DNA from: Branchiibius cervicis
GTDB lineage: Bacteria > Actinomycetota > Actinomycetes > Actinomycetales > Dermatophilaceae
Reading direction: 5' to 3'
Length of the DNA stretch: 64,000 bases
Assembly (NCBI RefSeq): GCF_042661605.1
Contig: NZ_JBHSWJ010000002.1
Span: forward strand, 930,001 to 994,000
This document shows positions 53,021 through 62,151 of the stretch, piece by piece. The position numbers were made by a program, and so were the translations under genes. Under the pieces are notes generated by a model. It was not told where the DNA came from. It saw only the letters and a list, made by a program, of their open reading frames with translations, and did not search any database. The stretch's first letter is position 1. Every line of letters begins with the position of its first letter.

Positions 53021-54058
53021 TCAGGACCAGTCCATGAGCACTTTGCCGCAGCGGCCGGACCGGGCGGTGTCGAACGCCGTCTGCCAGTCCTCGGCGGGGA
53101 AGGTGTGAGTGATGACGGAGCGTACGGCGTCCAGCAGCGTGCTCGAGGACTGCAGCAAGGCGCTCATGGCGTACCAGGTGTCGTACATCTCCCGACCGTA
53201 GATGCCGCGGATGGTCAGCATCCTGGTGATGACCGGGCCCCAGTCGATCGCGTACTCCCCGCTGGGCAGGCCGAGCATTGCGATACGGCCGCCGTGGTTC
53301 ATGTTGGCGATCATCTCCCGCACCGCGCTCGGGTTGCCCGACATCTCCAGGCCGATGTCGAAACCCTCCCGCATCCCGAGGTCGCGTTGCACGTCGGCGA
53401 CCCGGCGGGTGGAGACGTTCACCACGGCGTCGGCACCGGCCCGGCGGGCCAGGCCCAGGCGGTAGTCGCTGACGTCGGTGACCACGACGTACCGTGCGCC
53501 GATGTGCTGGGCGATCGCCGCCGACATGATGCCGATGGGGCCGGCCCCGGTGATCAGCACATCCTCCCCCGGCATGGGGAAGGCGAGCGTCGTGTGGGTC
53601 GCATTGCCCAGCGGATCGAACACCGCGCACACCGACAGGTCCAGATCATCCGGTTGTACCCAGACGTTGGTGGCCGGCAGCACGACGTAGTCGGCGAAGG
53701 CACCGTTGCGATTGACTCCCAGGCTGCTGGTGCGAATGCACAACTGCCGCCGGCCGGCCCGGCAATTGCGGCACACCCCGCAGATCACGTGGCCTTCGCC
53801 CGAAACCCGTTTACCTACAGACACATTGGTCACGTTGGCGCCGACCGCGGCGACCTCGCCGCTGAACTCGTGGCCGATGATCAGCGGCGGCCGCACGGTC
53901 GCGGCGGCCCAGTCATCCCACTGCTCCAGGTGCAGATCGGTGCCGCACAGACCAGCACGAAGGACCCGGACCAGCACGTCGTCGGGGCCGGGTACCGGCT
54001 CGGGAACCTCCTGCAGTCGTAGCCCCGGTCCTGATTCGGTTTTCACCAACGCCCGCAC
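53021..54058 (-). CDS. tdh: L-threonine 3-dehydrogenase
   Basis: 345 residues, zinc medium-chain dehydrogenase. VRALVKTESGPGLRLQEVPE, catalytic-zinc Cys and His in LRAGLCGTDLHLEQWD and GHEFSGEVAAVG, structural-zinc CGVCRNCRAGRRQLC, NAD fold VLITGAGPIGIMSAAIAQHI. The GTG at 54058 has a CAGACT six bases upstream. The longer frame from 54142 would overlap the divergent DUF2252 gene. The kbl neighbour supports threonine as substrate. Confidence 0.93.
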   Translation of the reverse strand: MRALVKTESGPGLRLQEVPEPVPGPDDVLVRVLRAGLCGTDLHLEQWDDWAAATVRPPLIIGHEFSGEVAAVGANVTNVSVGKRVSGEGHVICGVCRNCRAGRRQLCIRTSSLGVNRNGAFADYVVLPATNVWVQPDDLDLSVCAVFDPLGNATHTTLAFPMPGEDVLITGAGPIGIMSAAIAQHIGARYVVVTDVSDYRLGLARRAGADAVVNVSTRRVADVQRDLGMREGFDIGLEMSGNPSAVREMIANMNHGGRIAMLGLPSGEYAIDWGPVITRMLTIRGIYGREMYDTWYAMSALLQSSSTLLDAVRSVITHTFPAEDWQTAFDTARSGRCGKVLMDWS

Positions 54059-54107
54059 GCCCACAGTCTGCCTGATGCAGATGATCCGGAAGTGGTTGAG
54101 TGAGGGT

Positions 54108-55520
54108 ATGGCCACGTGGGACACACCGCCGGACCGGCGCACCGAGCGCGCCGCCTTCGGTAAGAGCTACCGGCGGGAGGTCCCGCTGGGCGCCCACGCC
54201 GAGGTGCCCCCTCTCGCCGATCGCGCGGACCCTGTAGACCTGCTCGAGCAACAGGCCCAAGACCGGGTCGCCTCGCTGGTGCCGATCAGGTACGGGCGGA
54301 TGCTGGTGTCGCCGTTCACGTTCTACCGTGGGGCCGCGCTGATCATGGCCACGGACCTGGCCGCCGTACCGCGCACCGCGTTGACCGCCCAACTGTGCGG
54401 AGACGCGCACGTGTCCAACTTCGGCTTGTTCGCCTCGACCGAGCGGCGGCTGGTCTTCGACCTCAACGATTTCGACGAGACCCTGCCCGGACCCTTCGAA
54501 TGGGATGTCAAACGGTTGGCCGCGAGTGTCGAGTTGGCCGGCCGGGACAACGGGGTGAAGGACAAGGCCCGGCGCAAGATCGTCCGCGAGTGCGTCAGGA
54601 ACTACCGGCGAACGATGCGCAGTTTCGCCAAGGACGGCACGCTCAACGTGTGGTACGCCCGCCTCGACGTCGATGACTTGTTGGCCTCGGGGAAGGGATT
54701 GGACACCAAACGCGCCCGCCGCACCGCTACGGAGCAGGCGGACAAGGCCCGCGCGCGGGACCGCACCCAGGCCTTGCGGAAGTTCACCACGGTGCAGGAC
54801 GGGCAGGTGCGCATCGTGCACGATCCGCCGTTGGTCGTCCCCATTGCGGAGCTGCCCGAGGTGACCGACCCGCAGGCCGTACTCGACGAGCTGAACGACC
54901 AGTTGCGGGCCTACCTGCAGACCCTGACACCCGAGCGGCGCCGGGTGATGAGCCAGTTCCACGCCATCGATGCCGCGCACAAGGTGGTCGGCGTCGGCAG
55001 TGTCGGAACCCGCGCCTGGATCGTGCTGATGGAGGGCGCTGCGCGCGACGACGCGTTCCTTTTGCAGGTCAAGCAGGCGCAGTCCTCGGTTCTGGAGACA
55101 GTGCTGGGCCCGGCGGCCCAGGAGGAGCACGGCGAGCGCGTCGTGGTCGGTCAACGCCTGATGCAGGTGGCCGGTGACCCCTTCCTGGGTTGGAAGCGGA
55201 TGCAGGTCATCATCGGGCAGGAATCGAGCGTGGACTACTACCTGCGACAGTTGCGCGACTGGAAGGGCTCAATGCCCATCGACCAGCTGACCCCGCGCGG
55301 CCTGGGCACCTATGCCAGAGCCTGTGCGTGGACGCTGGCCAGGGCGCACGCCCGCACCGGCGACCGCTTCGCCATCGCGGGATACCTGGGCAAGAGCGAG
55401 GAGTTCGACCACTCAGTCGCGGACTTCGCCGCGGCGTACGCCGACCTGAACGACGCCGACTATCGCGCGCTGGAGGATGCCGTGCAGAGCGGCCGGGTGC
55501 GCGCGCAGACCGGCGTCTGA
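54108..55520 (+). CDS. DUF2252 family protein
   Basis: 470 residues. PIRYGRMLVSPFTFYRGAAL, AQLCGDAHVSNFGLFASTER, VFDLNDFDETLPGPFEWDVK and KRLAASVELAGRDNG are the conserved blocks. The CGDAHVSNFG and DLNDFDE motifs resemble an aminoglycoside-phosphotransferase/kinase active site, so a kinase-like fold is likely. No proven function. ATG at 54108, 49 bases from the divergent tdh start. Confidence 0.88.
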   Translation: MATWDTPPDRRTERAAFGKSYRREVPLGAHAEVPPLADRADPVDLLEQQAQDRVASLVPIRYGRMLVSPFTFYRGAALIMATDLAAVPRTALTAQLCGDAHVSNFGLFASTERRLVFDLNDFDETLPGPFEWDVKRLAASVELAGRDNGVKDKARRKIVRECVRNYRRTMRSFAKDGTLNVWYARLDVDDLLASGKGLDTKRARRTATEQADKARARDRTQALRKFTTVQDGQVRIVHDPPLVVPIAELPEVTDPQAVLDELNDQLRAYLQTLTPERRRVMSQFHAIDAAHKVVGVGSVGTRAWIVLMEGAARDDAFLLQVKQAQSSVLETVLGPAAQEEHGERVVVGQRLMQVAGDPFLGWKRMQVIIGQESSVDYYLRQLRDWKGSMPIDQLTPRGLGTYARACAWTLARAHARTGDRFAIAGYLGKSEEFDHSVADFAAAYADLNDADYRALEDAVQSGRVRAQTGV

Positions 55521-55578
55521 GCAACGACCCCATCGATTTCTGGTCTGGCGCCTTGCTTTGCTAGAGTCCTCATTCGTT

Positions 55579-55651
<73 letters not shown>

Positions 55652-55745
55652 CTTTTCTTTGCCTCCAGACGGGCCGGTCGCGGTCGCCGTTCGGGTGGGG
55701 CCCGCCCCTAGGGTTGAGCCAACCCCCAGCGAGCGGAGAGTTGCG

Positions 55746-56795
55746 ATGAGTGCAGAGTCGCCGACGACGTACGTCGGTCCCTCCTCCACGTCGATCCTGG
55801 CGACCGCCAAGCGTGCGTTCGCGAAGTTCACCAAGGACGCCGGCACCGACGTTGCCGCCGGATTGACCTATTACTCGGTGCTGGCGATCTTCCCGGCGCT
55901 GATCGCTTTGCTGTCGTTGATCGGGTTGTTCGCCAACCGCGAGTCGACGGTCGATTCGTTGATCAACATCGTGGCCGGTGTCGCGGGCAAATCGAGCAAC
56001 GACCCGGCCCTGGACGGCGTGCGGACCTTCCTGAACAACATCCATACGACCGGTGGCGCGGGCATCGCGTTGATCGTCGGCATCGTGCTGGCCCTGTGGT
56101 CGGCCAGTGGCTACGTCAACGCGTTCTCGCGGTCGATGAACCGGGTGTGGGGTGTGCAGGAGGGGCGGCCGGTCTGGGTGCTGCGGCCGGTGATGCTGGC
56201 CATCACGATCGCGATCACGATCATGTTGCTGCTCATCGTGGTCGCGCTGGTCACCTCGGGCAGCATCGCGCGATCGATCGGGGAGGAGTTGGGGATCTCC
56301 GAGGCAACGGTGACCGTCTGGAACATCGCCAAGTGGCCGGTCGTGCTCATCCTGATGGTGCTGGTCATCGGCCTGCTGTACTGGGGCACGCCCAACGTCG
56401 TGCAGCCGGCGCGGCGGGTCGTGTCCTGGGGTGCCGGGTGCGCCCTGCTCATCTGCCTGATCGCCACTGCCGCGTTGCTGATCTACCTGGCGCTCACCGC
56501 GGGCGCGAGTTACTACAAGACGTACGGCGCGTTCGCGACCTCGATCATCTTCCTGTTGTGGCTGTGGCTGATGAACGTCGGCCTGTTGCTCGGGGCGGAG
56601 GTCGATGCCGAGATCGCCCGCGATCGGCAGCTGCGCGCGGGCGTGGCCGCCGAGTCCGAGCTGCCGGTCACGCTGCGTTCGGACAAGCAGGTGAAGAAGG
56701 CAGCGGAGAAGCAGGCGAAGCTGGATTCCGAGGCGGCCAGGATCCGGGACGAGGCCCGGGCCGAAGCATCGTCGACCGGTGACGACGGCAGCTGA
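55746..56795 (+). CDS. YihY/virulence factor BrkB family membrane protein
   Basis: 349 residues with about six membrane spans: DVAAGLTYYSVLAIFPALIA, GIALIVGIVLALWSASGYVN, VMLAITIAITIMLLLIVVAL, WPVVLILMVLVIGLLYWGTP, LLICLIATAALLIYLALTAG and AFATSIIFLLWLWLMNVGLL. LTYYSVLAIFPAL and the final LLGAEVDAEIARDR are family marks. A charged, helical cytoplasmic tail of about 60 residues ends the protein. Function unsettled (once wrongly called RNase BN). GCGGAGAG precedes the ATG. Confidence 0.9.
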   Translation: MSAESPTTYVGPSSTSILATAKRAFAKFTKDAGTDVAAGLTYYSVLAIFPALIALLSLIGLFANRESTVDSLINIVAGVAGKSSNDPALDGVRTFLNNIHTTGGAGIALIVGIVLALWSASGYVNAFSRSMNRVWGVQEGRPVWVLRPVMLAITIAITIMLLLIVVALVTSGSIARSIGEELGISEATVTVWNIAKWPVVLILMVLVIGLLYWGTPNVVQPARRVVSWGAGCALLICLIATAALLIYLALTAGASYYKTYGAFATSIIFLLWLWLMNVGLLLGAEVDAEIARDRQLRAGVAAESELPVTLRSDKQVKKAAEKQAKLDSEAARIRDEARAEASSTGDDGS

Positions 56796-56799
56796 TCTG

Positions 56800-56815
56800 A
56801 TACCCCAGGGGGTAT
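56800..56815. promoter_or_regulatory. CsoR/RcnR-like operator before the metal ATPase gene
   Basis: Perfect palindrome ATACCCC-AG-GGGGTAT. It matches the G-tract palindromes bound by CsoR-family copper repressors. It touches the -10 box, so binding would block transcription. Confidence 0.65.
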
Positions 56816-56820
56816 ATAGT
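56815..56820 (+). promoter_or_regulatory. -10 box of the metal ATPase gene (leaderless)
   Basis: TATAGT, seven bases before the ATG at 56828. It selects that ATG over a GTG at 56819 that lies inside the promoter. Confidence 0.5.
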
Positions 56821-56827
56821 GGACGAC

Positions 56828-58909
56828 ATGGACACGGACCAGCACCCGCACGCCGGCCACCATGCCGACGACATGAGCCACCTGGATCACCAGGGCCACA
56901 TGGGCGGTCAGATGGGTTCGATGGGCCACGGCGGACACGGCGATCACGTCGCGATGTTCCGCCGACTCTTCTGGATCATGGTGCTCCTGGCGATCCCAAC
57001 GGTCCTGTGCAGCAACATGTTTGCCGACCTGCTCGGCTACTCCTTGCCCGACGCCGAGTGGGTCCGCTGGGTGTCACCGATCCTGGGCACCGTCATGTAC
57101 TTCTGGGGCGGCCAGCCCTTCCTGACCGGTGCCGTCAGCGAAATCCGCTCCCGCAAGCCGGGCATGATGCTGCTGATCGCGCTCGCTCTGACGATGGCGC
57201 TGATCTCCTCCTGGGGATCGACGCTGCACGTGCTGGGTCACGACCTGGACTTCTGGTGGGAGCTCGCGCTCCTGGTCGTGATCATGCTGCTGGGTCACTG
57301 GATCGAGATGCGCTCGCTGGCCCAGACCAGCTCCGCCCTGGACTCCTTGGCCGCGTTGCTGCCCGACGAAGCCGAGAAGGTTGACGGCGACCGCATCGTC
57401 ACCGTCGCGCCGGCCGATCTTCAGGTCGGTGACGTCGTCGTGGTCCGGCCCGGAGCGTCGGTACCTGCCGACGGTGAGGTCGTCGACGGCTCGGCCCACG
57501 TGGACGAATCGATGGTCACGGGGGAGTCGGCCGCCGTACGTCGATCGGTTGGCGACCGGGTCGTGGCCGGCACCGTAGCCACCGATTCGGGCCTGCGGGT
57601 CCGAGTCACCGCGACCGGCGACGACACCACCCTGGCCGGTATCCAGCAACTGGTTGCCGACGCGCAGTCGTCCTCATCGCGTGCCCAGCGCCTCGCGGAC
57701 CGGGCGGCGGGCTGGCTGTTCTGGTACGCCGTGGGCGCAGGCGTCCTGACGGCGATCGTGTGGACGCTACTCGGTCATCCCGACGAGGCCGTGGTGCGCA
57801 CCATCACGGTGCTGGTCATCGCCTGCCCGCACGCCCTGGGTCTGGCGATCCCGCTGGTGGTGTCGATTGCGACCGAGCGGGCGGCCCGCGCAGGAGTCCT
57901 GATCAAGGACCGTCTCGCGCTGGAGACGATGCGGACCGTCAACACGGTGCTCTTCGACAAGACCGGTACCCTGACCCGCGGCGAGCCCGCGGTCACCGAG
58001 ATCGAGCCCGCAGCGGGATGGTCCCAGGACGACGTGCTGGCGCTCGCGGCCGGCGCGGAAGCAGACAGCGAGCACCCGTTGGCCAAAGCCATCGTGCACA
58101 CAGCGCAGCAGCACGACCTGCGGGTGCCGCCTGCTACCGACTTCAGCTCGGAACCGGCGACCGGAGTCCGCGCCAACGTCGGCGGCCGGATCGTGGAGGT
58201 GGGCGGGCCGGCCCTCCTGGAAGCGCACGAGGCGCAGGAACTGCCGGTCGCGCAGCAGTGGCGCGACGAGGGCGCCATCATCCTGCACGTTCTGGCCGAC
58301 GGCGAGGTGATCGCCGCACTGCGGCTGGCCGATGAGATCCGCCCTGAGTCCCGTCAAGCCGTCGATGCCCTGCACGCCAGGGGTATTCAGGTCGTGATGA
58401 TCACCGGGGACGCGTCGGCCGTGGCCAACGCTGTCGGAAAGGAGCTGGGGATCGACCGGGTCTATGCGCAGGTTCGCCCCGAGGACAAGGCTCACCGGGT
58501 CGCCGAACTGCAGCAGGAGGGCCGCACCGTGGCGATGGTCGGGGACGGGGTCAATGACGCCCCTGCTCTCGCCCAGGCCGATGTCGGCATCGCCATCGGG
58601 GCCGGGACGGACGTGGCGATCGCGTCCGCCGGTGTGATCCTGGCCTCGTCCGACCCTCGGTCGGTGCTGTCGGTCATCGAACTGTCCCACGCGACGTACC
58701 GCAAGATGCAGCAGAACCTCTGGTGGGCAGCCGGATACAACCTGATCGCCGTGCCTTTGGCGGCCGGGGTGCTGGCGCCTGTCGGGTTCGTTCTGCCGAT
58801 GAGTGTCGGTGCCATCCTGATGTCGGCCTCGACCGTCATCGTCGCACTGAACGCCCAACTGTTGCGACGCGTCGACCTGGACCCGGCACGACTGGCGGCC
58901 CGGACATGA
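56828..58909 (+). CDS. CopB-type (P1B) heavy-metal ATPase
   Basis: 693 residues. Instead of a CxxC metal domain it has a His/Met-rich N-terminus (about 1-45: HPHAGHHADDMSHLDHQGHM). Membrane segments follow, with the CPH ion-binding motif in TVLVIACPHALGLAIPLVVS, the mark of CopB-like pumps (Cu(II)/Ag or Cu(I)). P-type core: actuator MVTGESAAVRRSVGD, phosphorylation DKTGTLTRGEP, HP locus DSEHPLAKAI and hinge MVGDGVNDAPALAQADVGIA. Exports metal from the cytoplasm. Controlled by a CsoR-like operator overlapping its promoter; no csoR gene is nearby. Confidence 0.93.
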   Translation: MDTDQHPHAGHHADDMSHLDHQGHMGGQMGSMGHGGHGDHVAMFRRLFWIMVLLAIPTVLCSNMFADLLGYSLPDAEWVRWVSPILGTVMYFWGGQPFLTGAVSEIRSRKPGMMLLIALALTMALISSWGSTLHVLGHDLDFWWELALLVVIMLLGHWIEMRSLAQTSSALDSLAALLPDEAEKVDGDRIVTVAPADLQVGDVVVVRPGASVPADGEVVDGSAHVDESMVTGESAAVRRSVGDRVVAGTVATDSGLRVRVTATGDDTTLAGIQQLVADAQSSSSRAQRLADRAAGWLFWYAVGAGVLTAIVWTLLGHPDEAVVRTITVLVIACPHALGLAIPLVVSIATERAARAGVLIKDRLALETMRTVNTVLFDKTGTLTRGEPAVTEIEPAAGWSQDDVLALAAGAEADSEHPLAKAIVHTAQQHDLRVPPATDFSSEPATGVRANVGGRIVEVGGPALLEAHEAQELPVAQQWRDEGAIILHVLADGEVIAALRLADEIRPESRQAVDALHARGIQVVMITGDASAVANAVGKELGIDRVYAQVRPEDKAHRVAELQQEGRTVAMVGDGVNDAPALAQADVGIAIGAGTDVAIASAGVILASSDPRSVLSVIELSHATYRKMQQNLWWAAGYNLIAVPLAAGVLAPVGFVLPMSVGAILMSASTVIVALNAQLLRRVDLDPARLAART

Positions 58910-58944
58910 GTGAGCGCCGCCCTCTGACGAGGCGGCGCTGCCGG

Positions 58945-59018
58945 GGTGAGTGACGGGGCTCGAACCCGCGACATCCGCGACCACAACGCGACGCTCTACC
59001 AGCTGAGCTACACCCACC
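58945..59018 (-). tRNA. tRNA-His (anticodon GUG)
   Basis: Includes the extra 5' G (position -1) paired with C73. Acceptor GTGGGTG pairs with CACTCAC (one G-U), anticodon loop TTGTGGT, T arm CGGGTTCGAGCCCCG. It sits downstream of orn on the same strand. Confidence 0.95.
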
Positions 59019-59052
59019 ATGTGCCTGCCCGTGGTGAAGCAGGCAGCGCGGA

Positions 59053-59718
59053 CTATCGTACCTGCCCGCCGGAGTGCTCCTGACCACGGTCCCGCTCAGT
59101 GGCCGCAGGTACGCCGAACTGCTCGGCCAGCGCGCGCGCCTGGTTGGTGTCGGGGCCAGGGGGCGGTACGAAGACGGCCTCGCGGTAGTAGCGCAGTTCC
59201 GCGATCGACTCCGTGATGTCGGCAAGAGCGCGGTGGCCACCGTGTTTGGCCGGAGCAGCGAAGTAGCTGCGGGGGTACCAGCGCCGCGACAGTTCCTTGA
59301 TCGAGGAGACGTCGATGACGCGGTAGTGCAACTGGCGGATGACCTGGGGCATATCCCGGGCCAGGAACGCGCGGTCGGTGCCGATGGTGTTGCCGGCCAG
59401 CGGCCATTTGCCCGGTTCGGGCGCGTAGTGCAGCAGGTGCTCCATCACCTGCTGCTCGGCCTCGGCCAACTCGATCCCGTCGTCCAACTCATCCAGCAGC
59501 CCGCTGTCGGTGTGCATCGCCCGGACGAACTCGCCCATCTGCGCCAGCGCTGACGCGGGCGGACGGATCACGATGTCCAGCCCCGGTCCGATGGGTTCGA
59601 GGTAGAAGTCTGTTACCTGGACAGCGATTTCGATCAACGCGTCCGCGACCAGGTCCAAGCCGGTCATCTCACAGTCGATCCAGATGATCCGATCGGTTGC
59701 GGCGCGGTCGTTGGGCAC
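59053..59718 (-). CDS. orn: Oligoribonuclease
   Basis: 221 residues. DEDDh exonuclease that degrades 2-5 nt RNA, including pGpG from cyclic di-GMP. DRIIWIDCEMTGLDLVADAL carries the Asp/Glu pair; the second Asp lies in PLAGNTIGTDRAFLARDMPQ; the His and last Asp in GGHRALADITESIAELRYYR. The C-terminal Gln/Arg tail is longer than in E. coli. GTG start with a TATCGT -10 box six bases upstream. Confidence 0.95.
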   Translation of the reverse strand: MPNDRAATDRIIWIDCEMTGLDLVADALIEIAVQVTDFYLEPIGPGLDIVIRPPASALAQMGEFVRAMHTDSGLLDELDDGIELAEAEQQVMEHLLHYAPEPGKWPLAGNTIGTDRAFLARDMPQVIRQLHYRVIDVSSIKELSRRWYPRSYFAAPAKHGGHRALADITESIAELRYYREAVFVPPPGPDTNQARALAEQFGVPAATERDRGQEHSGGQVR

Positions 59719-59724
59719 ATCTCC

Positions 59725-59730
59725 ACGATA
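59725..59730 (-). promoter_or_regulatory. -10 box of orn (leaderless)
   Basis: TATCGT on the minus strand, six bases before the GTG at 59718. Confidence 0.45.
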
Positions 59731-59737
59731 GGGCCCC

Positions 59738-59743
59738 TAAGGT
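59738..59743 (+). promoter_or_regulatory. -10 box of the PrsW gene (leaderless)
   Basis: TAAGGT, seven bases before the GTG at 59751. It lies back to back with the orn -10 box, only 7 bases away. Confidence 0.4.
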
Positions 59744-59750
59744 GGCGGCC

Positions 59751-60908
59751 GTGGATCATCACCTTTCCGACGTCCTGAGCCCACCGGCATCGGTGCGCCG
59801 CAACCGGCTCGTCCGCCGAATCCTGCTGTGGTCACTGGTCGCGGTCCTCATCGGTGCCTGCGGGGTGACCATCCTGTCGTTGATCAACGCTCAATCCGGC
59901 GCCACCGCGACCGGTTTGGGCATCCTGCTGTCCGCCGTCGTGGTGGGCATCGTGGTGCCGGCGTTCTTGTGGGTCGACCGGCTCGAGCGGGAGCCGATCC
60001 ACCTGCTGCTGTTCGCCTTCGGGTGGGGCGCCTGTGTCGCCACCCTCGGGGCGGCCTTCCTCAACGACGCCGGCGGGTATCTGCTCGGCGCGACCAGTGA
60101 CAACAACAGTGCGGTCGCGGTCTTCGTCGCGCCGGTGGTCGAGGAAACGCTGAAAGGTGCTCCGGTACTGCTGATCTGGCTGGTTGCCCGGCGGGAGTTG
60201 GACGGGATCGTCGACGGCATCGTCTACGCTGGACTGTCGGCCGCCGGTTTCGCGATGGTCGAGGACGTCATCTACCTGTCCAACGGGTATGCCGAGCAGG
60301 GTGATGCCGGGCTTTTCCACACCTTCTTCGTGCGGGTGATCATGAGTCCTTTCGTGCACCCGATGTTCACCATCTGCACGGGGGTCGGCATCGGGATCGC
60401 CGCGACCGCTCGAACCTGGGGTCCGCGGATCGTCGCGCCGCTGGTCGGATGGCTGTGCGCGGTGGGGCTGCACGCGCTCTGGAACGCCGGCGCCGTCCTC
60501 GCCGAGAGTGGCTGGCTGGCCTTCTACATCTTCCTGCAGGTGCCGCTGTTCGCCGGCTTCATCGCGATCCTCATCGCCGCGCGGCACTCAGAGGCGCACA
60601 CGATCCGGGTCAACCTCACGCCGTACGTCGACCAGGGGTGGCTGTCCACGCCCGAGGTGCGCATGCTCAGCTCGGTGCGCGAGCGGCAGTACGCCCGTGC
60701 GTGGGCGAAGTCGCACGGGGCTGAACGGGAGATGCGCGAGTTCCAGGACGCGGCAAGCGAACTGGCGATGCACCGCGCCCGGATCGAGCGCGGTGCAACG
60801 GATGCGCGGACGGTGCGCGAGGAGCGTGCGCTCCTCGACCTGGTCACCCAGAGGCGACAACAGTTCCTGGGTACGGCGCTCTACCGCTGGCCGGAACTGG
60901 TCGCCTGA
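59751..60908 (+). CDS. PrsW-family intramembrane metalloprotease
   Basis: 385 residues with about eight membrane spans. Metal motifs: VAPVVEETLKGAPVLL (EExxK), AAGFAMVEDVIYLSNGYAEQ, MSPFVHPMFTICTGVGIGIA and AVGLHALWNAGAVLAE. PrsW cleaves anti-sigma factors in Bacillus; the target here is unknown. The C-terminal 110 residues are soluble, charged and helical. The GTG at 59751 is set by the TAAGGT box; GTG at 59742 is within the promoter. Confidence 0.9.
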   Translation: MDHHLSDVLSPPASVRRNRLVRRILLWSLVAVLIGACGVTILSLINAQSGATATGLGILLSAVVVGIVVPAFLWVDRLEREPIHLLLFAFGWGACVATLGAAFLNDAGGYLLGATSDNNSAVAVFVAPVVEETLKGAPVLLIWLVARRELDGIVDGIVYAGLSAAGFAMVEDVIYLSNGYAEQGDAGLFHTFFVRVIMSPFVHPMFTICTGVGIGIAATARTWGPRIVAPLVGWLCAVGLHALWNAGAVLAESGWLAFYIFLQVPLFAGFIAILIAARHSEAHTIRVNLTPYVDQGWLSTPEVRMLSSVRERQYARAWAKSHGAEREMREFQDAASELAMHRARIERGATDARTVREERALLDLVTQRRQQFLGTALYRWPELVA

Positions 60909-60911
60909 GAG

Positions 60912-62135
60912 TCACTGGACGACGGTGGTCGCCGCAGGGATCGGGCTCTCCTTGCGGATCTCCTGACGGGCGATCGTTTCGCGGTGCACGGCGTCCGGAC
61001 CGTCGGCGATCTGCAGGACGCGCGCCCAGGAGTAGAAGTAGGCCAACGGCGTCACGTCACTGACACCGGCCCCACCGAAGATCTCGATGGCGCGGTCGAT
61101 GACCGCTTTGGCCACGGCGGGTGCGGCGACCTTGATCTGGGCGACCTCGCTGCGGGCGTTGCGCGCCCCGCCCTGGTCGATCAGCCACGCGCACTTGTAG
61201 ACCAGCAGCCGGGCCGAGTCGATCTCGATCCGCGAGTTGGCGATGTGCTCGCGCACGACGCCCTGCTCGATGAGCGGTTTGCCGAAGGCGACGCGGTTCT
61301 TGGCCCGCTCGACCATCAGCGCCAGGGCGCGCTCGGCCATACCGATGGCGCGCATCGCGTGGTGGATCCGACCCGGTCCCAGGCGGGCCTGGGCGATCGC
61401 AAACCCCTCGCCCTCGCCGGCGATGATGTTGCTGACCGGGACCCGGACGTCGTTGAACTCCATCAGCGAATGCCCGTGCTGGTCCTGGAACCCGAAGACG
61501 GGCAGGTGCCGCACGATGTTCAGGCCCGCAGCGTCGCGGGGAATCAGCACCATCGACTGCTGGCGGTGCGTCGCCGCCGAGGGATCCGTCTTGCCCATGG
61601 TGATGAAGATCTGACAGCGCTCGTCCGCCGCGCCGGAGATCCACCACTTGCGGCCGTTGATGACGTATTCGTCACCGTCGCGCACGATCGAGGTCTCGAT
61701 GTTGGTCGCATCGGAACTGGCCACGTCGGGTTCGGTCATCGCGAACGCCGAACGGATGGTGCCGTCCAGCAGCGGTTCCAGCCACTGTTTCTTCTGCTCG
61801 TCGGTGCCGAAGATTTCGAGCACCTCCATGTTGCCGGTGTCGGGCGCCTGGCAGTTGATGGCCTCGGGGGCGATGACCGGTGACCACCCGGAAATCTCTG
61901 CGATAGAGGCGTATTCGAGGTTGGTGATACCGGAGACGCTGGGCAGGAAGAGGTTCCAGAGGCCGCGCTCGCGAGCCTTCTTCTTGAGCTCCTCGACCAC
62001 GGGCGGGTGGGCGTGCGGGCCGTGCTCAACCCGCCACTGGTCGTAGACCGGCTCGGCCGGTATGACCTCCTCGCGCATGAACTCCCACATCGAATCGCAC
62101 AATTCCTGTGCCTTCGGGGATAACGCGAAATCCAT
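60912..62135 (-). CDS. Acyl-CoA dehydrogenase (ACAD10/11-like)
   Basis: 407 residues, FAD enzyme. MDFALSPKAQELCDSMWEFM, MTEPDVASSDATNIETSIVR, NGRKWWISGAADERCQIFIT, GRIHHAMRAIGMAERALALM and AIEIFGGAGVSDVTPLAYFY are family blocks. The WWISGA and RIHHAMR forms match ACAD10/11-type enzymes, often paired with an APH-like kinase, which lies just upstream here. Probably acts on hydroxylated or branched acyl-CoA; specificity unproven. AGGAG precedes the ATG. Electrons would go to EtfAB. Confidence 0.92.
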   Translation of the reverse strand: MDFALSPKAQELCDSMWEFMREEVIPAEPVYDQWRVEHGPHAHPPVVEELKKKARERGLWNLFLPSVSGITNLEYASIAEISGWSPVIAPEAINCQAPDTGNMEVLEIFGTDEQKKQWLEPLLDGTIRSAFAMTEPDVASSDATNIETSIVRDGDEYVINGRKWWISGAADERCQIFITMGKTDPSAATHRQQSMVLIPRDAAGLNIVRHLPVFGFQDQHGHSLMEFNDVRVPVSNIIAGEGEGFAIAQARLGPGRIHHAMRAIGMAERALALMVERAKNRVAFGKPLIEQGVVREHIANSRIEIDSARLLVYKCAWLIDQGGARNARSEVAQIKVAAPAVAKAVIDRAIEIFGGAGVSDVTPLAYFYSWARVLQIADGPDAVHRETIARQEIRKESPIPAATTVVQ

Positions 62136-62151
62136 TGCTACTCCTCGTGTT

